Of a DNA stretch of 64,000 bases, positions 41,853 to 51,056 are shown one piece after another. Source of the DNA: Pseudarthrobacter polychromogenes (GTDB taxonomy: Bacteria; Actinomycetota; Actinomycetes; Actinomycetales; Micrococcaceae); the NCBI RefSeq assembly GCF_014644495.1, contig NZ_BMKU01000004.1, forward strand, positions 277,478 through 341,477, written 5' to 3'. The notes beneath the pieces were generated by a model. That model was not told the origin of the DNA and made no database searches. It saw nothing but the letters and a program-made list of their open reading frames with translations. The position numbers were made by a program, and so were the translations under genes. Positions within the stretch are counted from its first letter, which is position 1; every line of letters starts with the position of its first letter.

Positions 41853-42892
41853 GAATCCTGCTCTGGCATGTCCACGGTTCCTGGACGGACGCCTTTGTGC
41901 GCGGCCGTCACGAGTATCTGCTCCCTGTCCTGGCCGGCGGTGGGCCGTGGGGGCTTGGCCGTGCCGGCAGGGACTGGCCCGCATCAGCGCGGGAGGTGGA
42001 GCTGGCGTCGCTGGACGCCGACGCCGTGGACGCCGTCGTCCTGCAACGCCCGGAGGAGATCGACGAAGTTGCGCGGGTCCTGGGCCGCCGGCCCGGCGCG
42101 GACCTGCCGGCCGTATACGTGGAGCACAACACCCCCAAGGGCGACTTCCCCTTCACAAGGCACCCGCTCGCGGACCAGCGCGGCATCCCGCTGGTCCACG
42201 TAACGCACTTCAACCGGCTCGCCTGGGACAACGGATCTGCGGTGTCAACGGTGGTCGAGCACGGAATACCGGACCCCGGCCAGCTCTACACTGGCGAGCT
42301 GGCGGAGCTGGGCGTGGTGGTCAATGAGCCTGTCCGCCGCGGCCGCGTCACCGGAACCGACCTGCTGCCGGCCTTCGCCTCCGTGGCGCCGCTGCAGGTC
42401 TTCGGCATGAAGACGGACGGCCTGGCTGCCGCCGCCGGCATTGACGCATCCCGGATGACCTCCCGCGGCGACCTCAGGACACAGGAACTGCACCGCGAAC
42501 TGGCACGATGCCGCGTCTACGTGCACCCGATGCGCTGGACCTCGCTGGGGTTGTCCCTCCTGGAAGCCATGCACCTGGGAATGCCCGTGGTTGCCCTGGC
42601 AACCACCGAAGCGCCGCGGGCCGTGCCGCCGGAAGCGGGCGCCGTGTCCGCCGACATCGACGAGCTGCTCCGCTGTGCGCGGCGGCTGGTGGCCAATCCG
42701 GAGGAAGCACGACGACGTGGCGTCGCCGCGCGCGAGGCGGCACTTGAACGCTATGGCCTGGCCAGGTTCCAGCAACGCTGGGACGAGCTGCTGGGGGACC
42801 TGGCCGGCCATCCCCGGCGCCCGCTGGCCGCCGGCAATAACGGCCCGGACGAGCGGATCCTTGTTCCGGCGCGAGAGAGGAAGACGCCATGA
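41849..42892 (+). CDS. Glycosyltransferase, GT-B fold
   Basis: 347 residues. The N-terminus ([26 protein letters not shown]) is a strand-loop typical of GT-B enzymes, and the C-terminal part has [32 protein letters not shown], the donor-binding region of GT4-like transferases. [17 protein letters not shown] is a conserved-looking acceptor-side motif. Donor and acceptor are unknown; ADP-heptose is a candidate because of the operon. Four-base overlaps on both sides. Confidence 0.85.
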   Translation: MRILLWHVHGSWTDAFVRGRHEYLLPVLAGGGPWGLGRAGRDWPASAREVELASLDADAVDAVVLQRPEEIDEVARVLGRRPGADLPAVYVEHNTPKGDFPFTRHPLADQRGIPLVHVTHFNRLAWDNGSAVSTVVEHGIPDPGQLYTGELAELGVVVNEPVRRGRVTGTDLLPAFASVAPLQVFGMKTDGLAAAAGIDASRMTSRGDLRTQELHRELARCRVYVHPMRWTSLGLSLLEAMHLGMPVVALATTEAPRAVPPEAGAVSADIDELLRCARRLVANPEEARRRGVAAREAALERYGLARFQQRWDELLGDLAGHPRRPLAAGNNGPDERILVPARERKTP

Positions 42893-44142
42893 GAATCTCG
42901 ATGATTTCAGAACATGCCAGCCCATTGGCGGCCTTGGGCGGAGTGGACGCCGGCGGGCAGAACGTGCACGTCGCGGCACTGTCCGAAGCGCTGGCCAGGC
43001 GCGGCCACCACGTCACCGTCTACACCCGCAGGGACGCAACGGAGCTTCCCGCCCGGGTCCGGGTGGGGCACCGCCTGGAAGTGGTCCACGTGGAGGCCGG
43101 ACCGGCACGCCACGTTCCGAAGGACGGGCTGCTGCCCTTCATGGGTGAACTCGCTGACGGTGTGGCCAGGGACTGGAGCCAGCGGCCCCCGGACGTGGTG
43201 CACGGCCACTTCTGGATGTCGGGCCTGGCTGCCCTGGACGCCGCCAGGCGCCCTGCCTCCGGGTACCGGATCCCGGTCATCCAGACGTTCCACGCGCTGG
43301 GAACGGTCAAGCGCCGGCACCAGGGCGCCGGGGACACCAGCCCGCAGGAACGCCGCTGGCTGGAACCCGGCGTGGGCCGGTCCGCGGACAGGATCATCGC
43401 CACCTGCTCGGACGAGGTGTTCGAGCTCAAAGCCATGGGCATCGACACCGGGAAGATTTCCATCGCCCCCTGCGGCGTGGACCTGGAATTCTTTTCCGCC
43501 GAGGGTCCCACGGCTGCGCGGACAGCAAGCCGCCGGATCCTCTCCGTGGGCCGCCTGGTGCCGCGCAAGGGTGTTGACCTGGTGATCCGGTCGCTTCCCT
43601 ACCTGCGTGAGTCAGGGTTCGAAGACGTTGAGCTCCTGATCGTGGGCGGCGGCGGGGACTCCGGGGTGCTTGACGCGGACCCGGAGGTGCGCCGCCTGCT
43701 GGACCTTGCCGCCGAACTCGGTGTGGCGGACCAGGTACGGCTGCAGGGCCAGGTGTCCCGCGGCGAGATGCCCGGGATCTTCCGCAGCGCCGATGCCGTT
43801 GTCTGTGCCCCCTGGTACGAGCCCTTCGGCATTGTTCCGCTTGAAGCCATGGCCTGCGGCGTCCCCGTGGTGGCTGCCGCCGTCGGCGGTCTCCGTGACA
43901 CCGTGGTGGACCATGGAACGGGGCTGCACGTGCCGCCCCGCGATCCGGAAGCCATCGCTTCCGCCCTGGCCATGCTGCTACGCAACCCGTCGCTGCGGAC
44001 GGAACTGGGCAACGCGGGAAAGGTCCGCGCCCGCACCCGGTATTCCTGGGACCGGGTGGCCGCCGAAACCGAAAAGGCCTACCAGCTGGCGGTGGCAGGA
44101 GCTCCTGCCGGTGTTGCCCCAATGGAAGGAGCGGCGCTGTGA
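42889..44142 (+). CDS. Glycosyltransferase family 4
   Basis: 417 residues. The [24 protein letters not shown] loop near the N-terminus and the C-terminal Rossmann domain with [14 protein letters not shown] and the EX7E motif (EPFGIVPLE) followed by [22 protein letters not shown] identify a retaining GT4 enzyme related to sucrose-phosphate synthase-like and MshA-like transferases. It is cytoplasmic, with no membrane segments. Its start and stop overlap its neighbours by four bases. Confidence 0.92.
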   Translation: MRISMISEHASPLAALGGVDAGGQNVHVAALSEALARRGHHVTVYTRRDATELPARVRVGHRLEVVHVEAGPARHVPKDGLLPFMGELADGVARDWSQRPPDVVHGHFWMSGLAALDAARRPASGYRIPVIQTFHALGTVKRRHQGAGDTSPQERRWLEPGVGRSADRIIATCSDEVFELKAMGIDTGKISIAPCGVDLEFFSAEGPTAARTASRRILSVGRLVPRKGVDLVIRSLPYLRESGFEDVELLIVGGGGDSGVLDADPEVRRLLDLAAELGVADQVRLQGQVSRGEMPGIFRSADAVVCAPWYEPFGIVPLEAMACGVPVVAAAVGGLRDTVVDHGTGLHVPPRDPEAIASALAMLLRNPSLRTELGNAGKVRARTRYSWDRVAAETEKAYQLAVAGAPAGVAPMEGAAL

Positions 44143-44846
44143 CTCCGGACTGGTCCCTTCGCGACGCGGGCCTGAGGACCCTGGCCGCCCCTCCGGCGCT
44201 GCCGGCCGTCCTGCCCGGTTCCGGCTTTGTGGACCCGGCCACCGCGGACATCGTGCAGGCCCACCTGGACAACGTCCTGCCGGCGCTGGATTCGCTGCGA
44301 CGCCAGTCCGGCCGCCTCGCCGCGTGGGGCGTGGACCTGGCGCACCGGCTGCTGCGCGGGCAACGCCTCCTTGCCGCAGGCAACGGCGGTTCAGCCGCGG
44401 AGGCGCAGCACCTGACTGCCGAGCTGGTGGGCAGGTTCGACGGCGAGCGTGTCCCGTTCTCCGCGATCTCCCTGCATGCCGAGTCCTCGGCCGTCACGGC
44501 GATCGCCAACGACTATGGGTACGACGACGTCTTCGCGCGCCAGGTGCGTGCCCACGGCCGCTCCGGCGACGTGCTGATGCTGCTGTCCACCAGCGGCAAG
44601 AGCCCCAACCTGCTGCGGGCCGCGGAGGTCGCGTCCCGGCTCAACATCACCACCTGGGCGCTCACCGGGGCCGGCCCCAACCCCTTATCCGACGCGTGTG
44701 ACGAGGCAGTGATGATTGACGCCCTTAACGCCAACGCGCAGGAAGGGCACCTGATCGCCCTGCACGCCATGTGCCGTGCCTTCGACCTGGAAGTGGGGCG
44801 GCGCAGCACTCCCGACGCCGGACTCCAGGGACGGGGCCGGTCATGA
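44139..44846 (+). CDS. gmhA: Sedoheptulose 7-phosphate isomerase (SIS domain)
   Basis: 235 residues. A N-terminal extension of some 35 residues precedes the SIS domain with [34 protein letters not shown] and [16 protein letters not shown], all typical of GmhA. The enzyme converts sedoheptulose 7-phosphate to D-glycero-D-manno-heptose 7-phosphate, the first step of ADP-heptose synthesis. The start is a GTG overlapping the previous stop; its own stop overlaps the hldE start (ATGA). Confidence 0.93.
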   Translation: MTPDWSLRDAGLRTLAAPPALPAVLPGSGFVDPATADIVQAHLDNVLPALDSLRRQSGRLAAWGVDLAHRLLRGQRLLAAGNGGSAAEAQHLTAELVGRFDGERVPFSAISLHAESSAVTAIANDYGYDDVFARQVRAHGRSGDVLMLLSTSGKSPNLLRAAEVASRLNITTWALTGAGPNPLSDACDEAVMIDALNANAQEGHLIALHAMCRAFDLEVGRRSTPDAGLQGRGRS

Positions 44847-46285
44847 GGATCGTGGTGGTGGGCGACGTGATGCTGGACGTGGACCTGTCCGGGGAGGCCA
44901 CCCGGCTCAGCCCCGACGCGCCCGTTCCGGTGGTGGACGTCTCCGGGGTCAAACGCCGCGCCGGCGGCGCCGGCCTGGTGGCGCGGATGCTCGCGGAGGA
45001 CGGCTGGCCCGTCACCCTGGTGACTGTCCTGGGCGATGACGACGCCGGGCGCCAGCTTGAAGCGCACCTCGCCGGGGTGCGGCTTGTCTCCGGCCCCAGC
45101 GGCCACGCCTCGCCGGTCAAGACCCGGGTCAGGGCGGGATCGCACCCGGTAGTGCGCTTTGACCAGGGCTGCGGCAAGGCACCCGTTCCGGATGCCAGCC
45201 CAGCCATGCTCCGCGCCGTTGAGCAGGCAGGCGTGATCATCGTGGCCGACTACGGCAGGGGACTGGCGGCAAATCCGCAGCTCAGGGACCTCCTGGCCCG
45301 GCTGGCCGGCAGTGTTCCCATCATCTGGGACCCGCATCCATCCGGGCCGGACCCCGTCCCGGGAGTGGCCGTGGTGACGCCGAACGCCGCCGAGGCGAGC
45401 AAGGCTGCGCAGGCTTGCGCCAGCTTCCAGGATCCAGTGACACACGATCCAGCGCTGCAGGACCCCGCAGCCCAGGCCGGCCGGATCCTGCTGGAACAGT
45501 GGCAGAGCCGCGCCGTCCTGGTGACCAAGGGCGAACAGGGAGCGGTCCTGCTGCGGAAGGGCAGCGGCTCCCCCCAAGCGGTGCCGGCGCCCCGGGTGGA
45601 AGCCGGTGATCCCTGCGGGGCCGGAGACCGGCTTGCAGCCAGCCTGGCGGTCCACCTCCTGGCCGGCCGCGACCTCGGCGAGGCTGCGGGGCTGGCAGTC
45701 CATGACGCGGCAGATTTCCTCGCCAACGGTGGAGTGTCCGCACTGCCGGACCACGCTTCCTCCAGTGCGCCCGCCCAGGATCCCCTGAACCAGGCCGCGC
45801 CCCACAACCAGGCAGCGCCGAGGCGCCGCCCCCGCGAACCACTGCTGCTGGCCCGCACGGTGCGGGACGCCGGCGGAACAGTGGTGGCCACCGGCGGCTG
45901 CTTCGACCTGCTGCACGCCGGCCACGTCCGGTCCCTCGCCGCAGCCCGCGAACTGGGCGACTGCCTGATCGTCTGCCTCAACTCCGACGAATCCGTCCGC
46001 CGGCTCAAGGGGCCGGACCGTCCCATCATCGGCCAGCAGGACAGGGCCGAACTGCTGCTGGCCCTGGAATGCGTGGACGCGGTGATGATCTTCGACGACG
46101 ACACACCGGTCGCCGTCCTGGAGCGCCTCCGCCCTGACATCTGGGTCAAAGGCGGGGACTACAAGGGCGCCCGCCTGCCGGAGGCCGACCTCGTGGAGCG
46201 GTGGGGCGGCCGCTGCCTGACCGTACCGTTCCACCCTGCCCGTTCCACCACAGGCCTCGCCGACGCCCTCGCCAAGGTGGGCTGA
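44843..46285 (+). CDS. HldE-like bifunctional heptose kinase/adenylyltransferase, divergent copy
   Basis: 480 residues. The N-terminal PfkB kinase domain begins [18 protein letters not shown] and ends with GDPCGAGDRLAASL, which has the catalytic Asp. A linker rich in Pro, Ala and Gln (around 312-340) leads to the nucleotidyltransferase domain with GGCFDLLHAGH (H358, H361) and NSDESVRRLKG. HldE phosphorylates heptose 7-phosphate and adenylylates heptose 1-phosphate. The first PfkB signature is altered here: GGAGLVARM replaces the usual GGAANxA, losing the Asn. The kinase may therefore have different substrate use. It overlaps gmhA by four bases. Confidence 0.88.
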   Translation: MRIVVVGDVMLDVDLSGEATRLSPDAPVPVVDVSGVKRRAGGAGLVARMLAEDGWPVTLVTVLGDDDAGRQLEAHLAGVRLVSGPSGHASPVKTRVRAGSHPVVRFDQGCGKAPVPDASPAMLRAVEQAGVIIVADYGRGLAANPQLRDLLARLAGSVPIIWDPHPSGPDPVPGVAVVTPNAAEASKAAQACASFQDPVTHDPALQDPAAQAGRILLEQWQSRAVLVTKGEQGAVLLRKGSGSPQAVPAPRVEAGDPCGAGDRLAASLAVHLLAGRDLGEAAGLAVHDAADFLANGGVSALPDHASSSAPAQDPLNQAAPHNQAAPRRRPREPLLLARTVRDAGGTVVATGGCFDLLHAGHVRSLAAARELGDCLIVCLNSDESVRRLKGPDRPIIGQQDRAELLLALECVDAVMIFDDDTPVAVLERLRPDIWVKGGDYKGARLPEADLVERWGGRCLTVPFHPARSTTGLADALAKVG

Positions 46286-46333
46286 CCGCCGCTCCGCCCC
46301 AGGTTTTTCGTATTCCCCATTGAAAGGAACACC

Positions 46334-47050
46334 ATGACTGCAGAAGTGAATGCGCCCGCAACCCACACCCCCGGCCGCGTGCTCGTTACCGGAGGTGCCT
46401 CCGGACTCGGGGCCGCCGTCGTCGACGCCGTCCTCAAGGCAGGCGGCACGCCGGTGGTGCTGGACCGCGATATCAGCAGCGTTTCCGCCGTGAAGGCCTT
46501 CGAAGTGGACGTCTCGGACCGCGCGGCCGTGGAAGCGGCGGTGAAGGAAGCCGCCGAGTCGCTGGGGGGACTGGAAGCCGTGGTCACCGCGGCCGGAATC
46601 GACCGCTGCGGCAAACTTGCGGACGTCGAAGCCACGGAGTGGGAAAAGGTCATCGGAGTGAACCTCATGGGCACGGTCTCTGTGGTCCGGGCTGCCCTGC
46701 CCTACCTCAAGGCCAGCCACGGCCGGGTGGTGACTGTCGCCTCCACCCTGGGGAAGCGGGCCGTCGCCGATGCCACCGCGTACTGCGCCTCCAAGTTCGG
46801 CGTGGTGGGATTCAGCCACGCGCTGGCAGCAGAAACGGGCGGGGAAATCGGTGTGACCACCATGATCCCCGGGGGCATGAAGACCCGCTTCTTCGATGAC
46901 CGCACGGAGCAGTACAAGCCGCAGGACGATTCGCGCCTCAATGATCCCGCCAATACGGCGCAGGCAATCCTCTTTGCCCTGTCACAGCCCACGGGATGCG
47001 AGGTCCGGGAGATGCTGATCTGCCATGAGGAAGAGGGCTCCTGGCCCTAA
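46334..47050 (+). CDS. Classical SDR oxidoreductase in heptose operon
   Basis: 238 residues with VTGGASGLGAAVV, the serine in VASTLGK and the active-site YCASK. It is a classical SDR, not the extended type of HldD, so it probably does not epimerise ADP-heptose. It could reduce or oxidise a sugar or aldehyde made by the operon, together with the following aldehyde dehydrogenase. AAAGGAA precedes the ATG. It lies 48 bp after hldE copy 1. Confidence 0.9.
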   Translation: MTAEVNAPATHTPGRVLVTGGASGLGAAVVDAVLKAGGTPVVLDRDISSVSAVKAFEVDVSDRAAVEAAVKEAAESLGGLEAVVTAAGIDRCGKLADVEATEWEKVIGVNLMGTVSVVRAALPYLKASHGRVVTVASTLGKRAVADATAYCASKFGVVGFSHALAAETGGEIGVTTMIPGGMKTRFFDDRTEQYKPQDDSRLNDPANTAQAILFALSQPTGCEVREMLICHEEEGSWP

Positions 47051-47092
47051 AGGCAACAGACCACCAGACCGGAAACCGACGGGAGGAACACC

Positions 47093-48520
47093 ATGCCTAC
47101 TACTGCAGTCGAAACAATCACAGGCACCGAATCAGCAGAACGAGACGGGATCACCATCCGCAACCCGCGCACCGGCGACGTCCTGTGGACCGTGCCGGAG
47201 GCCGGACCGGAAACCGTAGCCCGCGCCGTGGACGTTGCCCGGAGCGCAGCTTCGGACTGGGCCTCCACCGCTCCGTCGGAGCGGGGCGCCGCGCTCCGGA
47301 CCGCCGCGCGGGCGCTCGATGCCGCCGCCCGGGAACTGGCCGGGCTCAACGCCAGCGAAACGGGTCGGCCGGTGGACGAATCGCTGGCTGGGATCGCGGC
47401 CGGTGTGTCCACGCTGGAGCAGTATGCCGAGCTTGGCCCTGTCCACCGCGGCCTCAGCCTGCGGGGAAGCCAGCTCGCGTCGGACTACACCGTGGCGGAG
47501 CCCCGGGGAGTGGCAGCGCTCCTGACCCCCTGGAACGATCCCGTCGCTGTTGCCTGCGGACTGATCGGTGCCGCGCTGGTCACCGGCAACACGGTGGTGC
47601 ACAAGCCCAGCGAGCGCTGCCCGCGCCTCGGCGAGGCGCTGGGGGAGGTCCTGGCCCCGGCGTTCCCGCCCGGGGTGTTCCAGACAATCACCGGGGGAGC
47701 AGGCGTCGGCGCGCTCCTGGCACAGTCTGACGTGGACGTCATCGCACACGTCGGATCCAGTGCTGCCGGTGCCCATCTTGCCCGTGCAGGGGCACAGTCC
47801 GGTGCACATGTCATCCGGGAAAACGGAGGAAACGATCCCCTGCTGGTGGACCGCGACGTCGATCCCGTATGGGCGGCAGAACAGGCCGCCATGGGCGCCT
47901 TCAGCAACAGCGGCCAGATCTGTGTGGCGGTTGAACGGATCTATGTCCATGAAGCCATCGCCGCGGAGTTTTGCGCCGCGCTGGAGGCAGAGGCAGCACT
48001 CCGGAACGGCAACGGCACGGTGGCCCCGCTGGTGGACGGGCGGATGCGGGACGCGGTCCACGCCCACGTGGCTGATGCGCTGCAGCAGGGAGCACATGCG
48101 GTGGAAGGCGGGACGCTCCCGGACGGTCCGGGCTCCTTCTACCCGGCAACGGTGCTGACCGGATGCACGGAGCGGATGGAGGTCATGACGGAGGAGACGT
48201 TCGGACCTGTTGCGCCGGTCCAGGTGGTGGCATCGTTCGACGACGGCCTGCGGCTGGCGTGCAGCGGCACGTACGGCCTCGCCGCCACGGTGCTGTCCGC
48301 CAATATCGCCCACATCCAGCAGGCAGTGGCCGCCCTCCCCGTTGGCACCGTGAAAATCAACGAGGTCTTCGGCGGGGCCCCTGGCGGGGCTGCCCAGCCG
48401 CGGGGCATCAGCGGTGCCGGCTTCGGGTACGGTCCCGAACTCCTGGATGAGTTCAGCCGGGTGAAAGTGGTGCACATTGCGGCGCCGCCGGCGGCTGCCC
48501 TGGTCAGGGACCAGCCGTGA
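47093..48520 (+). CDS. Aldehyde dehydrogenase family protein
   Basis: 475 residues with the ALDH fold: PWNDPVAVACGLIGAALVTGNTVVHKPSE (cofactor lysine), the catalytic cysteine in NSGQICVAVERI and EETFGPVAPV. The usual LELGG around the general-base glutamate reads RENGG, so the Glu is kept in an unusual setting. It oxidises an aldehyde with NAD(P). The place within the heptose operon is unexplained. GGGAGGAA precedes the ATG; the stop overlaps the next start by four bases. Confidence 0.9.
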   Translation: MPTTAVETITGTESAERDGITIRNPRTGDVLWTVPEAGPETVARAVDVARSAASDWASTAPSERGAALRTAARALDAAARELAGLNASETGRPVDESLAGIAAGVSTLEQYAELGPVHRGLSLRGSQLASDYTVAEPRGVAALLTPWNDPVAVACGLIGAALVTGNTVVHKPSERCPRLGEALGEVLAPAFPPGVFQTITGGAGVGALLAQSDVDVIAHVGSSAAGAHLARAGAQSGAHVIRENGGNDPLLVDRDVDPVWAAEQAAMGAFSNSGQICVAVERIYVHEAIAAEFCAALEAEAALRNGNGTVAPLVDGRMRDAVHAHVADALQQGAHAVEGGTLPDGPGSFYPATVLTGCTERMEVMTEETFGPVAPVQVVASFDDGLRLACSGTYGLAATVLSANIAHIQQAVAALPVGTVKINEVFGGAPGGAAQPRGISGAGFGYGPELLDEFSRVKVVHIAAPPAAALVRDQP

Positions 48521-50055
48521 CTACGTCGCCGGAAGCGGCAGATCTTTCCCAGCAGCGTGCCCTTGCGGAGTGGCTGCCGGGACGGATCGCAGCGGAACGG
48601 CCGGCCATCCTGGTGCTGGGCGACGTCATGCTGGACGGCTGGTGGAACGGCAGCATCGAGCGGCTGTGCCGGGAGGCCCCCGCCCCGGTGGTGGACGTGC
48701 AGAGCCGCGAGTCGGTGCCCGGCGGAGCGGCCAATACAGCCATGAATTTGGCTGCCCTGGGGGCCCGTGTCTCGGTGGCGGGCATCATCGGCACCGACGA
48801 CGCCGGCGTGGACCTCCGCAACCAGCTCGTGGCAGCCGGGATCGATGTCACGCACCTGCTCGACCACCCGGACATGGTCACCACCACCAAGATCCGGATC
48901 AGCAGCGGCGGCCAGGTGATGCTTCGCATCGATGACTCCGCCAGCTCCGTGCCCGCCGCAGCGCTGGCCGAACTTGCGGCGTTGGTGCGGTCCGCCGTCG
49001 AACACCAGCAGGCGGTGATGGTCTGCGACTACGGCACCGGCGTCCTGGCCGATCCCGTCCGGCGGGCCCTGGTGGACGCCCTCGCGGGCAGGGGCCGCGG
49101 GGAGCCGGGCGGGCGGCCCCTGCTGGTGGTTGACTCCCACGACCCCCGCCCGTGGGCGCCGCTCCACCCGGACCTGGTAACCCCCAACGCGCAGGAAACG
49201 GCGCGGATGCTGGACATCCGGCTCCCGGACGGCCGGGACAGGGTGGCGGAGGTGGGCAGGCACGCCGAGGCGCTGCTGGAGGCAACGGGTGCGGGGGCCG
49301 TGGTGGTCACCCTGGACCGTGACGGAACGGTGCTGCTGAGGCCCGACGGCGTGACGCACCGGACGTGGGCACGCCCGGCCGCCGAGAAGCAGGCGTCGGG
49401 AGCCGGTGACACGTTCGTGGCCGCGCTGACACTTGCGAGGTCGGCAGGCCTGCCCCTCACGGCCAGCCTGGACCTGGCGCAGTCAGCCGCCGACGTCGTG
49501 GTGCACCAGCCGGGCACGTCGGTTTGCAGTACGGCGCAGCTCAGCCGCTACCTGAAGGCGTTCGCGGACACCGCGCTGGACGCCGGCGAGCTTGAACGGC
49601 AGCTGGAGCTGCACCGCGCCCAGGACCAGCGCATCGTGCTGACCAACGGCTGCTTCGACGTCCTGCACAGCGGCCACACCCGCTACCTCAACCAGGCCAA
49701 ACAGCTGGGGGACATCCTGGTGGTGGCGCTTAACAGTGACCGCTCCGTGCGGCGGCTCAAAGGTGAAGGCCGTCCCATCAATGCGGTGGCGGACCGGGCG
49801 GCCGTGGTGGCGGCGCTGAGCTGCGTGGACTACGTGACCGTTTTTGATACACCCACCGCAGCTCCGTTGATCCGGCAGTTGCGTCCCGAGGTTTACGCGA
49901 AGGGCGGGGACTACGCCCCGGAGATGCTGGCAGAGACCCCGGCCGTGGAGGAGTACGGCGGCCGCGTGGCCATCCTGGACTACGTGGCCGACCGTTCCAC
50001 CACGGCTGTGGTGAACAAGATCCGGGACGGCGAAGGGGCCGTGCAGACCAACTAG
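48517..50055 (+). CDS. hldE: Bifunctional heptose 7-phosphate kinase / heptose 1-phosphate adenylyltransferase
   Basis: 512 residues. The kinase domain has LVLGDVMLDGWWNGSIER, the intact PfkB signature PGGAANTAMNLA and ASGAGDTFVAAL with the catalytic Asp. The nucleotidyltransferase domain has TNGCFDVLHSGH (H384, H387), NSDRSVRRLKGEGRP and the KGGDY motif. This is a canonical HldE (RfaE) that would make ADP-D-glycero-beta-D-manno-heptose. It is the last gene of the overlapping set. The presence of a second, divergent hldE in the same operon is unusual. Confidence 0.95.
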   Translation: MTTSPEAADLSQQRALAEWLPGRIAAERPAILVLGDVMLDGWWNGSIERLCREAPAPVVDVQSRESVPGGAANTAMNLAALGARVSVAGIIGTDDAGVDLRNQLVAAGIDVTHLLDHPDMVTTTKIRISSGGQVMLRIDDSASSVPAAALAELAALVRSAVEHQQAVMVCDYGTGVLADPVRRALVDALAGRGRGEPGGRPLLVVDSHDPRPWAPLHPDLVTPNAQETARMLDIRLPDGRDRVAEVGRHAEALLEATGAGAVVVTLDRDGTVLLRPDGVTHRTWARPAAEKQASGAGDTFVAALTLARSAGLPLTASLDLAQSAADVVVHQPGTSVCSTAQLSRYLKAFADTALDAGELERQLELHRAQDQRIVLTNGCFDVLHSGHTRYLNQAKQLGDILVVALNSDRSVRRLKGEGRPINAVADRAAVVAALSCVDYVTVFDTPTAAPLIRQLRPEVYAKGGDYAPEMLAETPAVEEYGGRVAILDYVADRSTTAVVNKIRDGEGAVQTN

Positions 50056-50101
50056 GGTTGAGAGCTGGACTGGTTGGGCTGAATGAAGCGGGGCACGGGT
50101 A

Positions 50102-51019
50102 ATGGCGAAACGCGGGAAGCCGGGAGGCCGCGGCAGCCGTGCCACGGCGGGCGTGGTGGAGGTTCCCAAAGGAACCCGGCCGGACGGCCCGGTTGAGGGC
50201 GTCTACTACATCGATACCGGCGACTGCGAGCTGATCGCGGACCAGGATAACTCCACCGGCTGGCTCCTGAAGATCAACGGCGTCATGAGCTCCCACATCG
50301 ACCTCGCCGACCCGCTGTTCCTGGACTTTGAGTACATGCGGTGGATGGCGGCGCTCATCGAGTCCCGCTGGCCGCCGTCGGAAGCGTCCTCCGGGCCGAA
50401 GCTCCGCGGGCTTCACCTGGGCGGCGGAGCCTGCTCGCTGGCGCGGTACTTCCATGCTGCCTACCCGGATGCGCGGCAGGTGGTGGTGGAGCTGGACGGC
50501 AAGCTGGCTGAGTACGTCCGCGGCTGGTTCGACCTGCCCAAGGCGCCCCTGCTGCGGCTCCGTGTGGGGGAGGCCCGCGAGGTTACCGAGACCCTGACGG
50601 CGGACACCCGCGACTTCATCATCAGGGATGTGTTCGCCGGGGCCCTTACCCCGCGGCCCCTGACCACCGCGGAATTCACCCGGCACGTAAAGCGCGTCCT
50701 TGCACCCGGGGGGATTTACGTCGTGAACTCCGGTGACGCGCCGGACCTGAAGAACGCCCGGGAGGATGCCGCCACCATCGCGGCCTCCTTCAAGCACACC
50801 GTGATCATCGCGGACCCCGCCATGTTGAAGGGCCGGCGCTACGGAAACATGGTGATGGCGGGCAGCGACACCCCGTTTGGCGACGACCCGAAGCTCCACC
50901 GGCGGCTCCTGGGCGGCGCGGTCCCGGCACACCTGTGGGACGACGCCCAGGTCCGGGCTTTCGCGGCAGGGTCACCGGTGCGGCACGATCCGCCTGCAAC
51001 CCCATCGATTGCTCCGTAA
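50102..51019 (+). CDS. Spermidine synthase-like / SAM-binding protein
   Basis: 305 residues. After a basic N-terminus, the SpeE-like region has GLHLGGGACSLARYFHAAYP, VVVELDGKLAEYVRGWF, RDFIIRDVFAG and the following PGGIYVVNSGD. The fold is that of spermidine synthase and fused MFS/SpeE proteins, but polyamine synthesis by this actinobacterial type is not established. It begins 46 bp after hldE and may belong to the transcript. Its last codons and TAA stop are formed by the arm of a palindromic repeat, so the C-terminal tail (TPSIAP) may be repeat-derived. Confidence 0.85.
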   Translation: MAKRGKPGGRGSRATAGVVEVPKGTRPDGPVEGVYYIDTGDCELIADQDNSTGWLLKINGVMSSHIDLADPLFLDFEYMRWMAALIESRWPPSEASSGPKLRGLHLGGGACSLARYFHAAYPDARQVVVELDGKLAEYVRGWFDLPKAPLLRLRVGEAREVTETLTADTRDFIIRDVFAGALTPRPLTTAEFTRHVKRVLAPGGIYVVNSGDAPDLKNAREDAATIAASFKHTVIIADPAMLKGRRYGNMVMAGSDTPFGDDPKLHRRLLGGAVPAHLWDDAQVRAFAAGSPVRHDPPATPSIAP

Positions 51020-51056
51020 CTGTCGTTCTCACCCCCGAAAACGACAGTTACGGAGC
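51011..51056. repeat. Palindromic element, family A copy 1
   Basis: GCTCCGTAACTGTCGTT (51011-51027) pairs perfectly with 51040-51056 around a 12-nt loop. The upstream bases ATCGATT are shared with the copy at 61257. The stop codons of both convergent genes (51017-51019 and 51048-51050) are inside the two arms. Confidence 0.9.

Noticed and set aside
44513..46819. 768-residue minus-strand open frame
   Set aside because: A shadow of gmhA, hldE and the SDR gene; its His/Gly/Arg-rich composition is typical of antisense frames in high-GC DNA.
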